From Marinifaba aquimaris (GTDB lineage Bacteria; Pseudomonadota; Gammaproteobacteria; Enterobacterales; Alteromonadaceae): a stretch of DNA of 64,000 bases. The stretch is taken from positions 1 through 64,000 of the forward strand of contig NZ_JABULX010000007.1 of assembly GCF_013328345.1 (NCBI RefSeq), in the 5' to 3' direction. Position numbers and translations under genes: made by a program. The notes under the pieces are model-generated. The model was given only the letters and a program-made list of their open reading frames with translations. It made no database searches and had not been told where the DNA came from. Positions 55,762-64,000 of the stretch are shown in pieces; within the stretch, counting starts at the first letter, position 1, and each line of letters starts with the position of its first letter.

Positions 55762-57195
55762 CTACTTCTTTTTCTTCGCTTTAGCGTTTGGTAAGTCAGT
55801 AATTGAACCTTCAAATACTTCTGCAGCCAGACCAACTGATTCGTGTAATGTTGGGTGAGCGTGAACAGTTAAAGCGATATCTTCTGCATCACAACCCATT
55901 TCGATTGCTAAACAGATTTCACCTAATAACTCACCACCGTTAACACCAACGATTGCACCACCTAATAGGCGTTGAGAGTCTTTATCAAAGATAAGCTTAG
56001 TGAAGCCATCTTGACAACCTGAAGCAATTGCACGACCTGAAGCTGCCCATGGGAATACAGCTGTTTCGTAGTTTAAGCCTTGCTCTTTCGCTTCTTTCTC
56101 AGTTACACCAGCCCAAGCAACTTCTGGTACTGTGTAAGCAATTGAAGGGATTACTTTAGGTTCGAAGAAGTGCTTCTTACCAGCAATGTTTTCAGCTGCT
56201 ACATGGCCTTCATGCACACCTTTGTGAGCAAGCATAGGCTGACCTACGATGTCACCGATAGCATAGATGTGTGGAACGTTCGTTTGCATTGCAGTGTTAG
56301 TTTCAATGAAACCACGATCAGTAACTGTAACACCTGCTTTTTCAGCATCGATTAGTGAACCGTTTGGAGTACGACCTACTGCTACTAATACAGCATCGTA
56401 TTTAACTGGTTCTGCTGGCGCTTTCTTGCCTTCGAAAGATACGTAAATACCATCTTCTTTTGCTTCAACTGCCGTTACTTTTGTTTCTAACATGATGTCA
56501 CCAAGCTTCTTAGAGATAGCTTTAGTGAAGTTTTTAACGATATCTTTGTCAGCAGCTGGAATTAATTGGTCCATAAACTCAACAACATCAATTGTTGAAC
56601 CTAATGAGCTGTATACTGTACCCATTTCTAGACCGATGATACCACCGCCTAATACCAACATTTTTTCAGGTACAAATGGCATTTCTAATGCATCAGTAGA
56701 ATCCCAAATACGTGGATCTTCATGAGGAATGAAGGGTAATTTCACAGGCTTAGAACCTGCTGCAATAATAGCATTATCAAAGTTAATTGTTGTAACTGAA
56801 CCGTCTTCAGCTGTTACATCAATTGTATTACCGCCAGTAAATTTACCGTAACCGTTAACCGTCTTAACTTTACGCATTTTAGCCATACCTGCTAAACCGC
56901 CCGTTAATTGACCGATAACTTTTTCTTTGTGGCTACGCATTACATCGATGTCGATTTCAGGCTTGCCAAAAGTTACACCTTCATGTGCCATAGCTTGCGC
57001 ATCATCGATATGCTTAGCAATGTGTAATAACGCCTTTGAAGGGATACAACCAACGTTTAAACAAACACCACCTAGTGTTGAAAAACGTTCGATAATAACT
57101 GTTTCTAAACCTAAGTCAGCAGCACGGAAAGCAGCTGAGTAACCAGCAGGGCCGGCACCTAGGACAACAACTTGTGTTTTAATTTCGTTGCTCAT
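55762..57195 (-). CDS. lpd: Dihydrolipoyl dehydrogenase (E3)
   Basis: This is a 477-residue flavoenzyme that reoxidises lipoyl groups of the pyruvate and 2-oxoglutarate dehydrogenase complexes. The FAD site is VVVLGAGPAGYSAAFRA, the redox disulfide is GGVCLNVGCIPSK, the NAD site is LVLGGGIIGLEMG, and the catalytic His-Glu pair lies in HAHPTLHES. It follows aceF but with a gap of 278 bases that contains a strong hairpin, so it may have its own promoter as well as read-through. Confidence 0.97.
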   Translation of the reverse strand: MSNEIKTQVVVLGAGPAGYSAAFRAADLGLETVIIERFSTLGGVCLNVGCIPSKALLHIAKHIDDAQAMAHEGVTFGKPEIDIDVMRSHKEKVIGQLTGGLAGMAKMRKVKTVNGYGKFTGGNTIDVTAEDGSVTTINFDNAIIAAGSKPVKLPFIPHEDPRIWDSTDALEMPFVPEKMLVLGGGIIGLEMGTVYSSLGSTIDVVEFMDQLIPAADKDIVKNFTKAISKKLGDIMLETKVTAVEAKEDGIYVSFEGKKAPAEPVKYDAVLVAVGRTPNGSLIDAEKAGVTVTDRGFIETNTAMQTNVPHIYAIGDIVGQPMLAHKGVHEGHVAAENIAGKKHFFEPKVIPSIAYTVPEVAWAGVTEKEAKEQGLNYETAVFPWAASGRAIASGCQDGFTKLIFDKDSQRLLGGAIVGVNGGELLGEICLAIEMGCDAEDIALTVHAHPTLHESVGLAAEVFEGSITDLPNAKAKKKK

Positions 57196-57473
57196 GAGTT
57201 CCTCATGTATTTTTTTATTAGGGCTTGAGTGAGATGGATTCTAACCAATCCCAATATTTATTTCTCGTATGAATTTAAATTAATGTATTCATACAATTCA
57301 TAATCAGTATTTGTAGCATTTGTGGGCAAGAAATTATTCCCTGCCAACACAATTTTAAATCTAAGTAGTTGTGCTTTAGACAAAAGCTACCGCGTCTTGC
57401 TTTCGCCTCTTACCTACATCCATGTAGGTAAGCCGCCTTTTGACGGCATGCCTAATTTATCAATTACGACGAT
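57196..57473. other. Intergenic region between aceF and lpd
   Basis: These 278 bases hold no gene. A perfect hairpin (57409-57432) lies just past the aceF stop, followed by a smaller GCCG/CGGC hairpin near 57432-57447 and an AT-rich stretch towards lpd that probably contains its promoter. Confidence 0.6.
57409..57432. repeat. Perfect inverted repeat between aceF and lpd
   Basis: CTTACCTACAT and ATGTAGGTAAG are separated by two bases, giving a 10-11 bp perfect stem. It has no T-run and is followed by a second small hairpin. It looks more like a dispersed palindromic element or an mRNA-processing signal than an intrinsic terminator. Confidence 0.7.
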
Positions 57474-59405
57474 TTAAAGAATAAAACGACGTAAATCGCT
57501 TAAGTTAGCTGCAATCTCAGTTGAGAATGCTGCACCTTCAGCACCATCAATCACTCGGTGATCGTAAGATAGTGATAAAGGAACCATTAAGCGAGGTTCG
57601 AACTCTTTACCATTCCACTTCGGCTTAAAGTCAGACTTAGATACACCTAAAATACCCACTTCTGGTGCATTAACGATAGGCGTAAATGAAGTACCACCGA
57701 TACCACCAAGACTTGAGATAGTGAAAGTACCACCTTGCATGTCAGCGGCTTTAAGCTTACCGTCACGTGCTTTCTTAGATGTTTCGATTAACTCACGAGA
57801 AAGCTCTTCGATACCTTTTAAGTTCACGTTTTTGATAACAGGAACAACCAGACCACCAGGTGTCGCAACCGCGATACCAATGTTGATGAATTTCTTAACG
57901 ATTAAGCTCTCACCGTCATCAGATAATGAAGAGTTGAAGTTAGGGAACCTCTCTAGCGCACGCGCTACCGCTTTCATTACAAATACTAGTGGTGTGATCT
58001 TAAGACCCGTCTGTTTCTTCTGATGGAATGCATTTTGTTCTTTACGGAACGCTTCTACATCAGTGATATCCGCTTCATCGAACTGAGTAACATGAGGAAT
58101 AGTTGCCCAGTTGCGGTGTAAGAATGGACCTGAGATCTTTTGAATACGTGATAATGGTTTAACTTCTACTTCACCAAACTTGCTGTGATCAATAGGTTTA
58201 ACCGGAACAATTTCAAGTACATTTTCAGGAATAGGACCTGATGCACCGCCAGCCGCTTTTGGTTTAGCAAGCTCAGCTTTAACATAGTTTTGAACATCTT
58301 CTTTAAGGATTCGACCCTTGCGACCTGTTGCTGAAACAAGTGTTAAATCAACACCGAATTCACGAGCAATACGACGAACAGATGGTGAAGCGTGCACATT
58401 TTTGCTTGGCTTAGCAGGTTCTACGTTAGCTGTTGGCTCTGTTTTAGCAGCTGGGGCTGCAGGAGAAGGAGCGGCTGCAGCTTGTGGTGCTGGAGCAGGT
58501 GCCGGAGCGGCAGCTGGTGCAGCAGAACCTTTTGTTTCAACTAAAACAATTAGTGAGCCTTCAGAAACCTTGTCGCCTACAGCTACCTTGATTTCTTTGA
58601 CTGTACCTGCAAATGGTGCCGGTACGTCCATTGTCGCTTTATCCGTTTCTAGAGTGATAAGACCTGCTTCTTCTTCAATCTCTTCACCAACAGAAACTAA
58701 TACTTCGATGATATCAACATCAGTGTCACCACCGATATCTGGTACTTTCACTTCTTTTACTTCAACTGCTGCAGGGGCAGCAGGCGCTGGAGCAGCGGCA
58801 GCTTGAGGTGCTGGAGCAGGCTCAGCAGCTGGTGCGTCTGTTGCACCGCCAGCCGTTTCAAGAAGTAGTACAAGTGTACCTTCAGACGCTTTGTCGCCAA
58901 CAGCAATCTTAAGCTCTTTAACTACACCATCTTGTGGACAAGGAACATCCATCGTTGCTTTATCAGTTTCTAAAGTGATTAAGCCATCTTCAGCAGATAC
59001 TGCATCACCCACATTAACTAATACTTCAATGACTTCAACGTCTGTGTCGCCACCAATATCTGGTACCTTAACTTCAACAACAGCAGTTGAAGACGCCGCT
59101 GGTGCAGCTTCAGCTTGAGGAGCTGCTGCAGGAGCTTCTTCTGCAGCTGGTGCAGGAGTAGCTTCAGCTGCGCCTGTTTCAACAGTCACAATTAAAGTAC
59201 CTTCAGATACTTTATCGCCCACTGCAATTTTGAACTCTTTCACTGTACCTGCAACGGGTGCAGGAATATCCATTGACGCTTTGTCAGATTCAACTGTGAT
59301 AAGTGAGTCTTCAACTTCAACTGTGTCACCTACGGCTACACATAGTTCGATAACTTCAACTTCATCACCGCCCACATCAGGGACTAATACATCTTGAATT
59401 GCCAT
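57474..59405 (-). CDS. aceF: Pyruvate dehydrogenase E2 (dihydrolipoyl acetyltransferase)
   Basis: This is the 643-residue core subunit of the pyruvate dehydrogenase complex. Three lipoyl domains carry K42 (ESDKASMD), K149 and K256 (both ETDKATMD) and are joined by Ala/Pro-rich swinging linkers. The peripheral subunit-binding domain begins near [17 protein letters not shown], and the catalytic domain ends with the [12 protein letters not shown] motif. The start lies 15 bases after aceE. Confidence 0.97.
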   Translation of the reverse strand: MAIQDVLVPDVGGDEVEVIELCVAVGDTVEVEDSLITVESDKASMDIPAPVAGTVKEFKIAVGDKVSEGTLIVTVETGAAEATPAPAAEEAPAAAPQAEAAPAASSTAVVEVKVPDIGGDTDVEVIEVLVNVGDAVSAEDGLITLETDKATMDVPCPQDGVVKELKIAVGDKASEGTLVLLLETAGGATDAPAAEPAPAPQAAAAPAPAAPAAVEVKEVKVPDIGGDTDVDIIEVLVSVGEEIEEEAGLITLETDKATMDVPAPFAGTVKEIKVAVGDKVSEGSLIVLVETKGSAAPAAAPAPAPAPQAAAAPSPAAPAAKTEPTANVEPAKPSKNVHASPSVRRIAREFGVDLTLVSATGRKGRILKEDVQNYVKAELAKPKAAGGASGPIPENVLEIVPVKPIDHSKFGEVEVKPLSRIQKISGPFLHRNWATIPHVTQFDEADITDVEAFRKEQNAFHQKKQTGLKITPLVFVMKAVARALERFPNFNSSLSDDGESLIVKKFINIGIAVATPGGLVVPVIKNVNLKGIEELSRELIETSKKARDGKLKAADMQGGTFTISSLGGIGGTSFTPIVNAPEVGILGVSKSDFKPKWNGKEFEPRLMVPLSLSYDHRVIDGAEGAAFSTEIAANLSDLRRFIL

Positions 59406-59420
59406 TTATCTATTCCCCTA

Positions 59421-62090
59421 TTAAGCGTAAAGCGGGTTGATCTTGTCTGCGTCGATACCGAACTTAGCAATTGCTTCGGCAACTACTTTCTTCTCGATTT
59501 CGCCACGCTTAGCTAATTCGTATAACGAAGCAACAACAATGTAATGCTCATTTACTTCAAAGTGAGTACGTAAGTTTTCACGGCTATCTGAACGACCGAA
59601 ACCGTCAGTACCTAATACACGGTAATCGGTAGGAACGAAACCGCGGATTTGGTCAGCGTATTGCTTCATGTAATCCGTAACAGCAACAACAGGACCTGCA
59701 GCATCTTTCAATAATTCAGTTACATAAGGTACTTTTTCTTCAGCTTCTGGGTGAAGCATGTTGTAACGCTCACAATCTAAACCGTCACGCGCTAACTCGT
59801 TGAATGAAGTTGCAGAGTAAACATCAGAGCTGATGTTGTAGTCTTCCGCTAAAATTTGAGCAGCTGCACGAGCGCGCTCTAAAATTACACCTGAAGATAA
59901 GATATTTACATTAGCAGTAGGTGCTTTAGCAGCAACTGTCTCTAACTTGTAAAGACCTTTTCTGATACCTTCTTCAACGCCTTCTGGCATTTCAGGTTGA
60001 ACGTAGTTTTCGTTCATTACTGTGATGTAGTAGAAGACATTCTCGTTATCACCGTACATACGCTTGATACCGTCTTGAACGATAACTGCAAGCTCATAAC
60101 CGTAAGTTGGGTCATAAGTAATACAGTTAGGAACCGTACCAAAGTGTAAGTGTGAGTGACCGTCTTCGTGCTGTAAGCCTTCACCGTTAAGTGTTGTACG
60201 ACCAGCAGTACCACCAATTAAGAAACCACGTGCTTGTAAGTCACCTGCTGCCCAAACCATATCCCCAACACGTTGGAAACCGAACATTGAGTAGTAGATG
60301 TAGAATGGAATCATTGGTAAGTCAGAATGCGAGTATGAAGTCGCAGCTGATACCCATGAAGACATCGCACCTAATTCGTTGATACCTTCTTGTAATACCT
60401 GACCTTTAGTGTCTTCACGGTAGTAAGCAACTTGGTCTGCATCTTGAGGTGTGTATTTTTGACCTTCGTGAGCGTAAATACCGACTTGACGGAATAAACC
60501 TTCCATACCGAAAGTACGCGCTTCATCTGGAATGATAGGAACAATGTTCTTACCAATTTGCTTGTCTTTTAATAATGCTGTTAAGACACGAACGAATGCC
60601 ATTGTCGTTGAAATTTCACGACCTTTAGAACCAGCCGTTGTCGCTTTAAACGCATCCATTTGTGGAATAGTTAACTCTACAGATGAGTTTTCACGACGAA
60701 CAGGCACCACACCACCTAAAGCATTACGACGGTCCATCATGTACTTGTATTCTGGGCTGTTCTCTGGGAAACGGTAGTAAGGTAAGTTTTCTAACTCTTC
60801 ATCAGAAACAGGCACATTGAAACGATCACGCATGTGGCGGATGTTGTCTAAGTCCATTTTCTTAACGCCGTGAGCAATGTTCTTACCTTCAGCCGCTTCA
60901 CCCATACCGTAACCTTTAACTGTCTTAGCTAAGATTACGCTTGGACGACCTTTAGTCGCTTTTGCTTTTGCGTATGCAGCGTATACTTTCTGTGGATCGT
61001 GACCACCACGGTTTAAACGCCAAATGTCTTCATCAGACATGTTAGCAACCATTTCTTTTAATTCAGGGTACTTACCAAAGAAGTGTTCACGCGTGAATGC
61101 ACCACCTTTAGCTTTGAAGTTTTGGTATTCACCATCAACTGTTTCGTCCATTAACTGTTGTAATAAACCGTTAGTGTCTTTAGCTAATAATGCATCCCAG
61201 TAACGACCCCAAACAACTTTAGTCACATCCCAACCAGCACCGCGGAAAGTACCTTCTAATTCTTGGATGATTTTACCGTTACCACGTACCGGACCATCTA
61301 AACGCTGTAAGTTACAGTTAACGATAAACACTAAGTTATCTAACTCTTCACGTGAAGCAAGGCCGATAGCACCTAATGATTCTGGCTCATCAATCTCACC
61401 GTCACCTAAGTAACAATATACAGTTTGCTCTGAACAGTCTTTTAAGCCACGGTCAGTTAAGTACTTTAAGAAGCGAGCCATGTAGATAGCTTGCATTGGA
61501 CCTAAGCCCATAGATACCGTAGGGAACTGCCAGTAATCCGGCATTAATTTCGGGTGTGGGTAAGAAGATAAACCATCAGCGAAAGCTTCTTGACGGAAGT
61601 TATCTAATTGATCTTCTGATAAGCGACCTTCTACGAAAGAACGTGCGTAGATACCCGGAGAAATGTGACCCTGGAAGTAAACTAAGTCACCGCCGTCTTT
61701 TTCATTTGGTGCACGGAAGAAGTGGTTAAAACCTACATCGTATAACATAGCTGAAGATTGGAAAGACGAGATGTGACCGCCTAACTCTAAATCTTTTTTA
61801 GAAGCACGAACAACCATCATCATTGCATTCCAACGAATTACCGCACGGATACGCGCTTCTAATTCGCGGTCACCCGGCATTGCAGGTTCTTGACCAGCAG
61901 GGATCGTGTTGCAGTATGCAGTAGTTGCATCAAATGGCATGTGAGCACCATTGCGGCGTGAAGTTTCGATCATTTGATCGATTAAGTAATGCGCGCGCTC
62001 TGGGCCTTCGTTTTCTAATACAGATTCAATTGAGTCGATCCAATCATGTGTTTCGATTGGGTCTACATCATTTTTAAGGATGTCTGACAT
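59421..62090 (-). CDS. aceE: Pyruvate dehydrogenase E1 (homodimeric)
   Basis: This is an enzyme of 889 residues that decarboxylates pyruvate with thiamine diphosphate. The ThDP motif runs from GDGEIDEPES to NCNLQRLDGPVRGN. The N-terminal NDVDPIETHDWIDSIESV block binds E2. The ATG at 62090 has AAGGA 8 bases upstream and gives nearly the E. coli length (887); an in-frame ATG at 62147 would add 19 residues of no support. It follows pdhR by 85 bases in one operon. Confidence 0.98.
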   Translation of the reverse strand: MSDILKNDVDPIETHDWIDSIESVLENEGPERAHYLIDQMIETSRRNGAHMPFDATTAYCNTIPAGQEPAMPGDRELEARIRAVIRWNAMMMVVRASKKDLELGGHISSFQSSAMLYDVGFNHFFRAPNEKDGGDLVYFQGHISPGIYARSFVEGRLSEDQLDNFRQEAFADGLSSYPHPKLMPDYWQFPTVSMGLGPMQAIYMARFLKYLTDRGLKDCSEQTVYCYLGDGEIDEPESLGAIGLASREELDNLVFIVNCNLQRLDGPVRGNGKIIQELEGTFRGAGWDVTKVVWGRYWDALLAKDTNGLLQQLMDETVDGEYQNFKAKGGAFTREHFFGKYPELKEMVANMSDEDIWRLNRGGHDPQKVYAAYAKAKATKGRPSVILAKTVKGYGMGEAAEGKNIAHGVKKMDLDNIRHMRDRFNVPVSDEELENLPYYRFPENSPEYKYMMDRRNALGGVVPVRRENSSVELTIPQMDAFKATTAGSKGREISTTMAFVRVLTALLKDKQIGKNIVPIIPDEARTFGMEGLFRQVGIYAHEGQKYTPQDADQVAYYREDTKGQVLQEGINELGAMSSWVSAATSYSHSDLPMIPFYIYYSMFGFQRVGDMVWAAGDLQARGFLIGGTAGRTTLNGEGLQHEDGHSHLHFGTVPNCITYDPTYGYELAVIVQDGIKRMYGDNENVFYYITVMNENYVQPEMPEGVEEGIRKGLYKLETVAAKAPTANVNILSSGVILERARAAAQILAEDYNISSDVYSATSFNELARDGLDCERYNMLHPEAEEKVPYVTELLKDAAGPVVAVTDYMKQYADQIRGFVPTDYRVLGTDGFGRSDSRENLRTHFEVNEHYIVVASLYELAKRGEIEKKVVAEAIAKFGIDADKINPLYA

Positions 62091-62175
62091 CAGTTTTTCC
62101 TTATTGCTATTAAATTTTTTACCTAACTCTTGCTTCCATTGAATCAAGAGAAAAGCGTGAAATTAAACTTCTGTT

Positions 62176-62940
62176 CTATTGTTTCGTACTTTGTTGCAAG
62201 CGGCGTAAAGCGCGTTGGTTTCGGTCTAACTCCGATCCCATTTGCAGCAATGTTTCTTCAATAAAAGCTAAATGATGGTGCGAAGCATTGCGGGCCTGTA
62301 TAGGATTGCCCGAAATAATCGCATTCATCAGAGATTCTCTATCATCATTTACTTGTCTTGCCGTATCCGGCTTAGACTTAAGCATCTGAAAATTAGTTTC
62401 AATATTCTGCTTAAGCAGAGGGGCCATAGCATTAACTAAATGCGAGATCACTAGGTTGTGAGAAGCTTCTGCAATGGCCTTAAAAAATTCAAATATGGCA
62501 TCAATTTGATCGCCAACCATATTATCGTTGCATGAAATAATAGACTCAAAACTGAGTTTTATCCTTTCAAAATCAGCTGGGGTACCTCGAAGCGCAGCAT
62601 AATATGCAGCAATCCCTTCTAATGCGTGACGAAACTCGAGTAGATCGAGCTGTGATTCAGGCTTAGATAAGATGAGTTCAAATAATGGATCGCTAATAGC
62701 ACTTTGCAGGTTTTCACTGACAAAAGTGCCCCCGCCTTGACGACGAGTGACTAAACCTTTGGCTTCGAGTTTTTGAATGGCTTCACGCAGAGAAGGGCGA
62801 GAGACAGCAAACTGAGCAGCGAGTTCACGCTCAGGAGGTAGTTTTTGACCGGGCGTCAAACTACCTTCCAAGATCATGGCTTCAAGTTGCTTTAAAATAA
62901 CATCGGCTAATTTTGGCTGGCGTACTTTATTAAACGTCAT
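62176..62940 (-). CDS. pdhR: Pyruvate-responsive repressor PdhR (GntR family)
   Basis: This is a 254-residue FadR-subfamily GntR regulator. The winged-helix DNA-binding domain (about 8-75) includes LTPGQKLPPERELAAQFAVSRPSLREAIQKLE, in which the recognition helix is SRPSLREA, and an all-helical FCD ligand domain follows. In E. coli PdhR releases DNA when pyruvate binds. It precedes aceE-aceF, and a perfect PdhR-type operator lies upstream of its own start, so autoregulation of the whole operon is expected. Confidence 0.95.
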   Translation of the reverse strand: MTFNKVRQPKLADVILKQLEAMILEGSLTPGQKLPPERELAAQFAVSRPSLREAIQKLEAKGLVTRRQGGGTFVSENLQSAISDPLFELILSKPESQLDLLEFRHALEGIAAYYAALRGTPADFERIKLSFESIISCNDNMVGDQIDAIFEFFKAIAEASHNLVISHLVNAMAPLLKQNIETNFQMLKSKPDTARQVNDDRESLMNAIISGNPIQARNASHHHLAFIEETLLQMGSELDRNQRALRRLQQSTKQ

Positions 62941-63102
62941 GCGTTAGCTGAATTTCTCTCTTTATATTTGAGCCAACTACTCAGGTTTGAAAAAGGTTTG
63001 GCTAAGCTTAGTACAAACTCGGCAAACATCGTAAAACTTCAACCATTGCGAGATACACCACAACAGAAATGCTTGCCAAACCACCACAATCAAACTCGGT
63101 AA

Positions 63103-63117
63103 ATTGGTCTTACCAAT
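63103..63117. promoter_or_regulatory. PdhR operator
   Basis: ATTGGT-CTT-ACCAAT is a perfect inverted repeat that matches the known PdhR box (ATTGGT-N3-ACCAAT). It lies 163 bases upstream of the pdhR start. Confidence 0.88.
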
Positions 63118-63272
63118 CTAAATTTGCGCAATACTTTAGCAGAATTGGTGGTCTATGCCAATGCTTATTAGAAAATGTAACAAATTGGTCAACTAGCTTT
63201 ACGTAAAGTAAAAAAGGTGAAAAGAGTCGATAAATGAATTGTTTAGAGGCTTGGTGAACGGTTAGATAAATA

Positions 63273-63297
63273 CAAAAAAGGCCTGAAAAACAGGCCT
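63273..63297 (-). terminator. ampE terminator
   Basis: The stem AGGCCTG/CAGGCCT (63279-63285 with 63291-63297) with a 5-base loop is followed by a T-run on the minus strand, 18 bases beyond the ampE stop. Confidence 0.9.
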
Positions 63298-63314
63298 ATT
63301 TGATAACAGATTGG

Positions 63315-64000
63315 CTATTGTAAAATGCCAGCTATGGTCAGTGTAGCAATCACGGCAATACAAAAAACGACAGCCCTTTTCGCTAGTTTCAACATGACTT
63401 TTGGTTCAGTCAAACAATCACCATCTGGGCAAGTAAAATCTTCTGCAGCAACGGCTACTTTCCTCACATACTCCCTAGTATCGATTTGAGTATCAAATAA
63501 GTGTTCAAACCAATAACCAACAGCATTAGAAAAATTCCCAACAAACATATAAGCAAAAGTGGCTATTCTCGCTGGCACGAAGTTGAGCACCAGTAAAATA
63601 TGATCTAGGACAGGTTCTGCATGGACAAAAGGCGTCTCAGCCCCCTCTGCTTTTAATTTCTGTATTTCGCTGAGCATAGCCATGCTAAAGGCATACAAAA
63701 TAGCTCCCGCAGGCCCCAGTAATGCAAACCAAAAAATGACACTTATATAGTGGCGAAAATTAAGCCAAACAAGTGTTTGACCAAACGTTTCTTTGCACTG
63801 TTCTTGCTCATCAACTTGCATCCCAAGCTGCCTTGCGTACTCATAACACGCTTGTTTATCCCCTCTGTTGGCCGCTTCTAAATACTTTTTGTAAAGCATG
63901 CGTTGATTTGGGCAACCTAAACAAACGAATAAAATTAAACAACTGAATAAAATGCCAAACAGACTAAACCCAAGCAGGTGCTGAATGTAAAACAAAATAA
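63315..64000 (-). CDS. ampE: AmpE-like membrane protein (5' end outside window)
   Basis: About 228 C-terminal residues of an AmpE-type inner-membrane protein are present (E. coli AmpE has 284), so the start lies beyond the right edge. The visible part has membrane helices near residues 8-27, 86-110 and at the C-terminus, and family segments LVWLNFRHYISVIFWF, LVLNFVPARIATFAY and the closing KLAKRAVVFCIAVIATLTIAGI. AmpE is linked to AmpD in beta-lactamase regulation and resembles CobD/CbiB-type proteins. Its place beside pdhR is as in enterobacteria. The methionine at 63995 is probably internal. Confidence 0.85.
   Translation of the reverse strand, partial: ILFYIQHLLGFSLFGILFSCLILFVCLGCPNQRMLYKKYLEAANRGDKQACYEYARQLGMQVDEQEQCKETFGQTLVWLNFRHYISVIFWFALLGPAGAILYAFSMAMLSEIQKLKAEGAETPFVHAEPVLDHILLVLNFVPARIATFAYMFVGNFSNAVGYWFEHLFDTQIDTREYVRKVAVAAEDFTCPDGDCLTEPKVMLKLAKRAVVFCIAVIATLTIAGILQ

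Larger units (their letters stand above)
62941..63314. other. Regulatory region upstream of pdhR
   Basis: These 374 bases hold no gene. They carry the PdhR operator at 63103-63117, two further ATTGGT half-sites at 63144 and 63184, a 12-bp palindrome CTTTACGTAAAG at 63197-63208 and the ampE terminator at 63273-63297. The promoter itself was not assigned. Confidence 0.65.

Noticed and set aside
58318-59118. Long plus-strand Ala/Gly-rich frames opposite aceF
   Set aside because: They are reverse readings of the Ala/Pro-rich linkers and lipoyl repeats.
57474-59405. Triplicated lipoyl domains of AceF as a novel repeat
   Set aside because: Three lipoyl domains are normal for gammaproteobacterial E2, so this is not unusual.
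63197-63208. Palindrome CTTTACGTAAAG upstream of pdhR
   Set aside because: It is a short AT-rich palindrome with no known regulator consensus that I can name; listed only within the regulatory region.
1-64000. tRNA, rRNA, CRISPR or insertion-sequence features
   Set aside because: The intergenic gaps were read for cloverleaf-like sequence, regular spacer repeats and transposase frames, and none was found. A covariance-model search would be needed to exclude small RNAs.

Overview
The window reads as chromosomal DNA of a marine gammaproteobacterium of the Alteromonadales, most like Colwellia or Thalassotalea. This is inferred from the AT-rich sequence, the protein families and the gene neighbourhoods (pdhR-aceE-aceF-lpd beside ampE, ftsN-hslVU, trxA-rho facing rhlB-gppA, lexA facing plsB, ubiC-ubiA). 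No rRNA, tRNA, insertion sequence, prophage or CRISPR array was seen. Nearly all of it is ordered core genome; the one clearly disturbed stretch is about 53.6-55.7 kb.

Layout. 1-6.4 kb (minus): a chemosensory operon STAS-cheY-cheA-cheW-MCP whose cytoplasmic receptor carries five near-identical PAS repeats plus a sixth degenerate PAS; it runs off the left edge. 6.5-14.7 kb (minus): a complete aa3/caa3-type cytochrome c oxidase cluster, ctaC-ctaD-ctaG-ctaE, then surf1, a small membrane thiol protein, ctaA, ctaB and SCO1, with one small DUF2909-type gene facing the other way. 15-25.4 kb: lexA with an SOS box, plsB, ubiC-ubiA, a FliL-like gene, glpE-glpG, ompW, yceI, nudE-cysQ and yrfG. 25.5-30.2 kb: trxA, rho, rhlB and gppA. 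30.3-38.5 kb: four signalling proteins in a row (a soluble histidine kinase, REC-EAL-REC, a membrane sensor with dead GGDEF and intact EAL, and a hybrid kinase with Hpt), probably a phosphorelay that controls c-di-GMP breakdown. 38.5-46.6 kb: a periplasmic binding-like protein, a secreted nuclease, rpmE, priA, a SnoaL-like protein, ftsN and hslVU. 46.7-53.6 kb (minus): ovoA (ovothiol synthesis) coupled to an upstream gene that looks like a divergent glutamine-synthetase-fold protein, then acnB and a HIT protein. 53.6-55.7 kb: poorly conserved small ORFs and a decayed multihaem cytochrome c. 55.8-64 kb (minus): lpd, aceF, aceE, pdhR and the C-terminal part of ampE.

How it fits together. The cox cluster holds the structural subunits and most assembly functions (haem A synthesis, copper delivery, SURF1). 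The pyruvate dehydrogenase genes sit behind a PdhR operator in front of pdhR, and acnB adds a TCA-cycle enzyme. Intrinsic terminators mark most operon ends. The most promising new observation is the ovoA partner gene with glutamine-synthetase-like motifs. Others are a heat-shock-type promoter embedded in the ftsN terminator ahead of hslVU, two CTAG-centred FNR-like sites exactly 50 bp apart upstream of ompW, and three ATTGGT motifs spaced about 40 bp apart upstream of pdhR.
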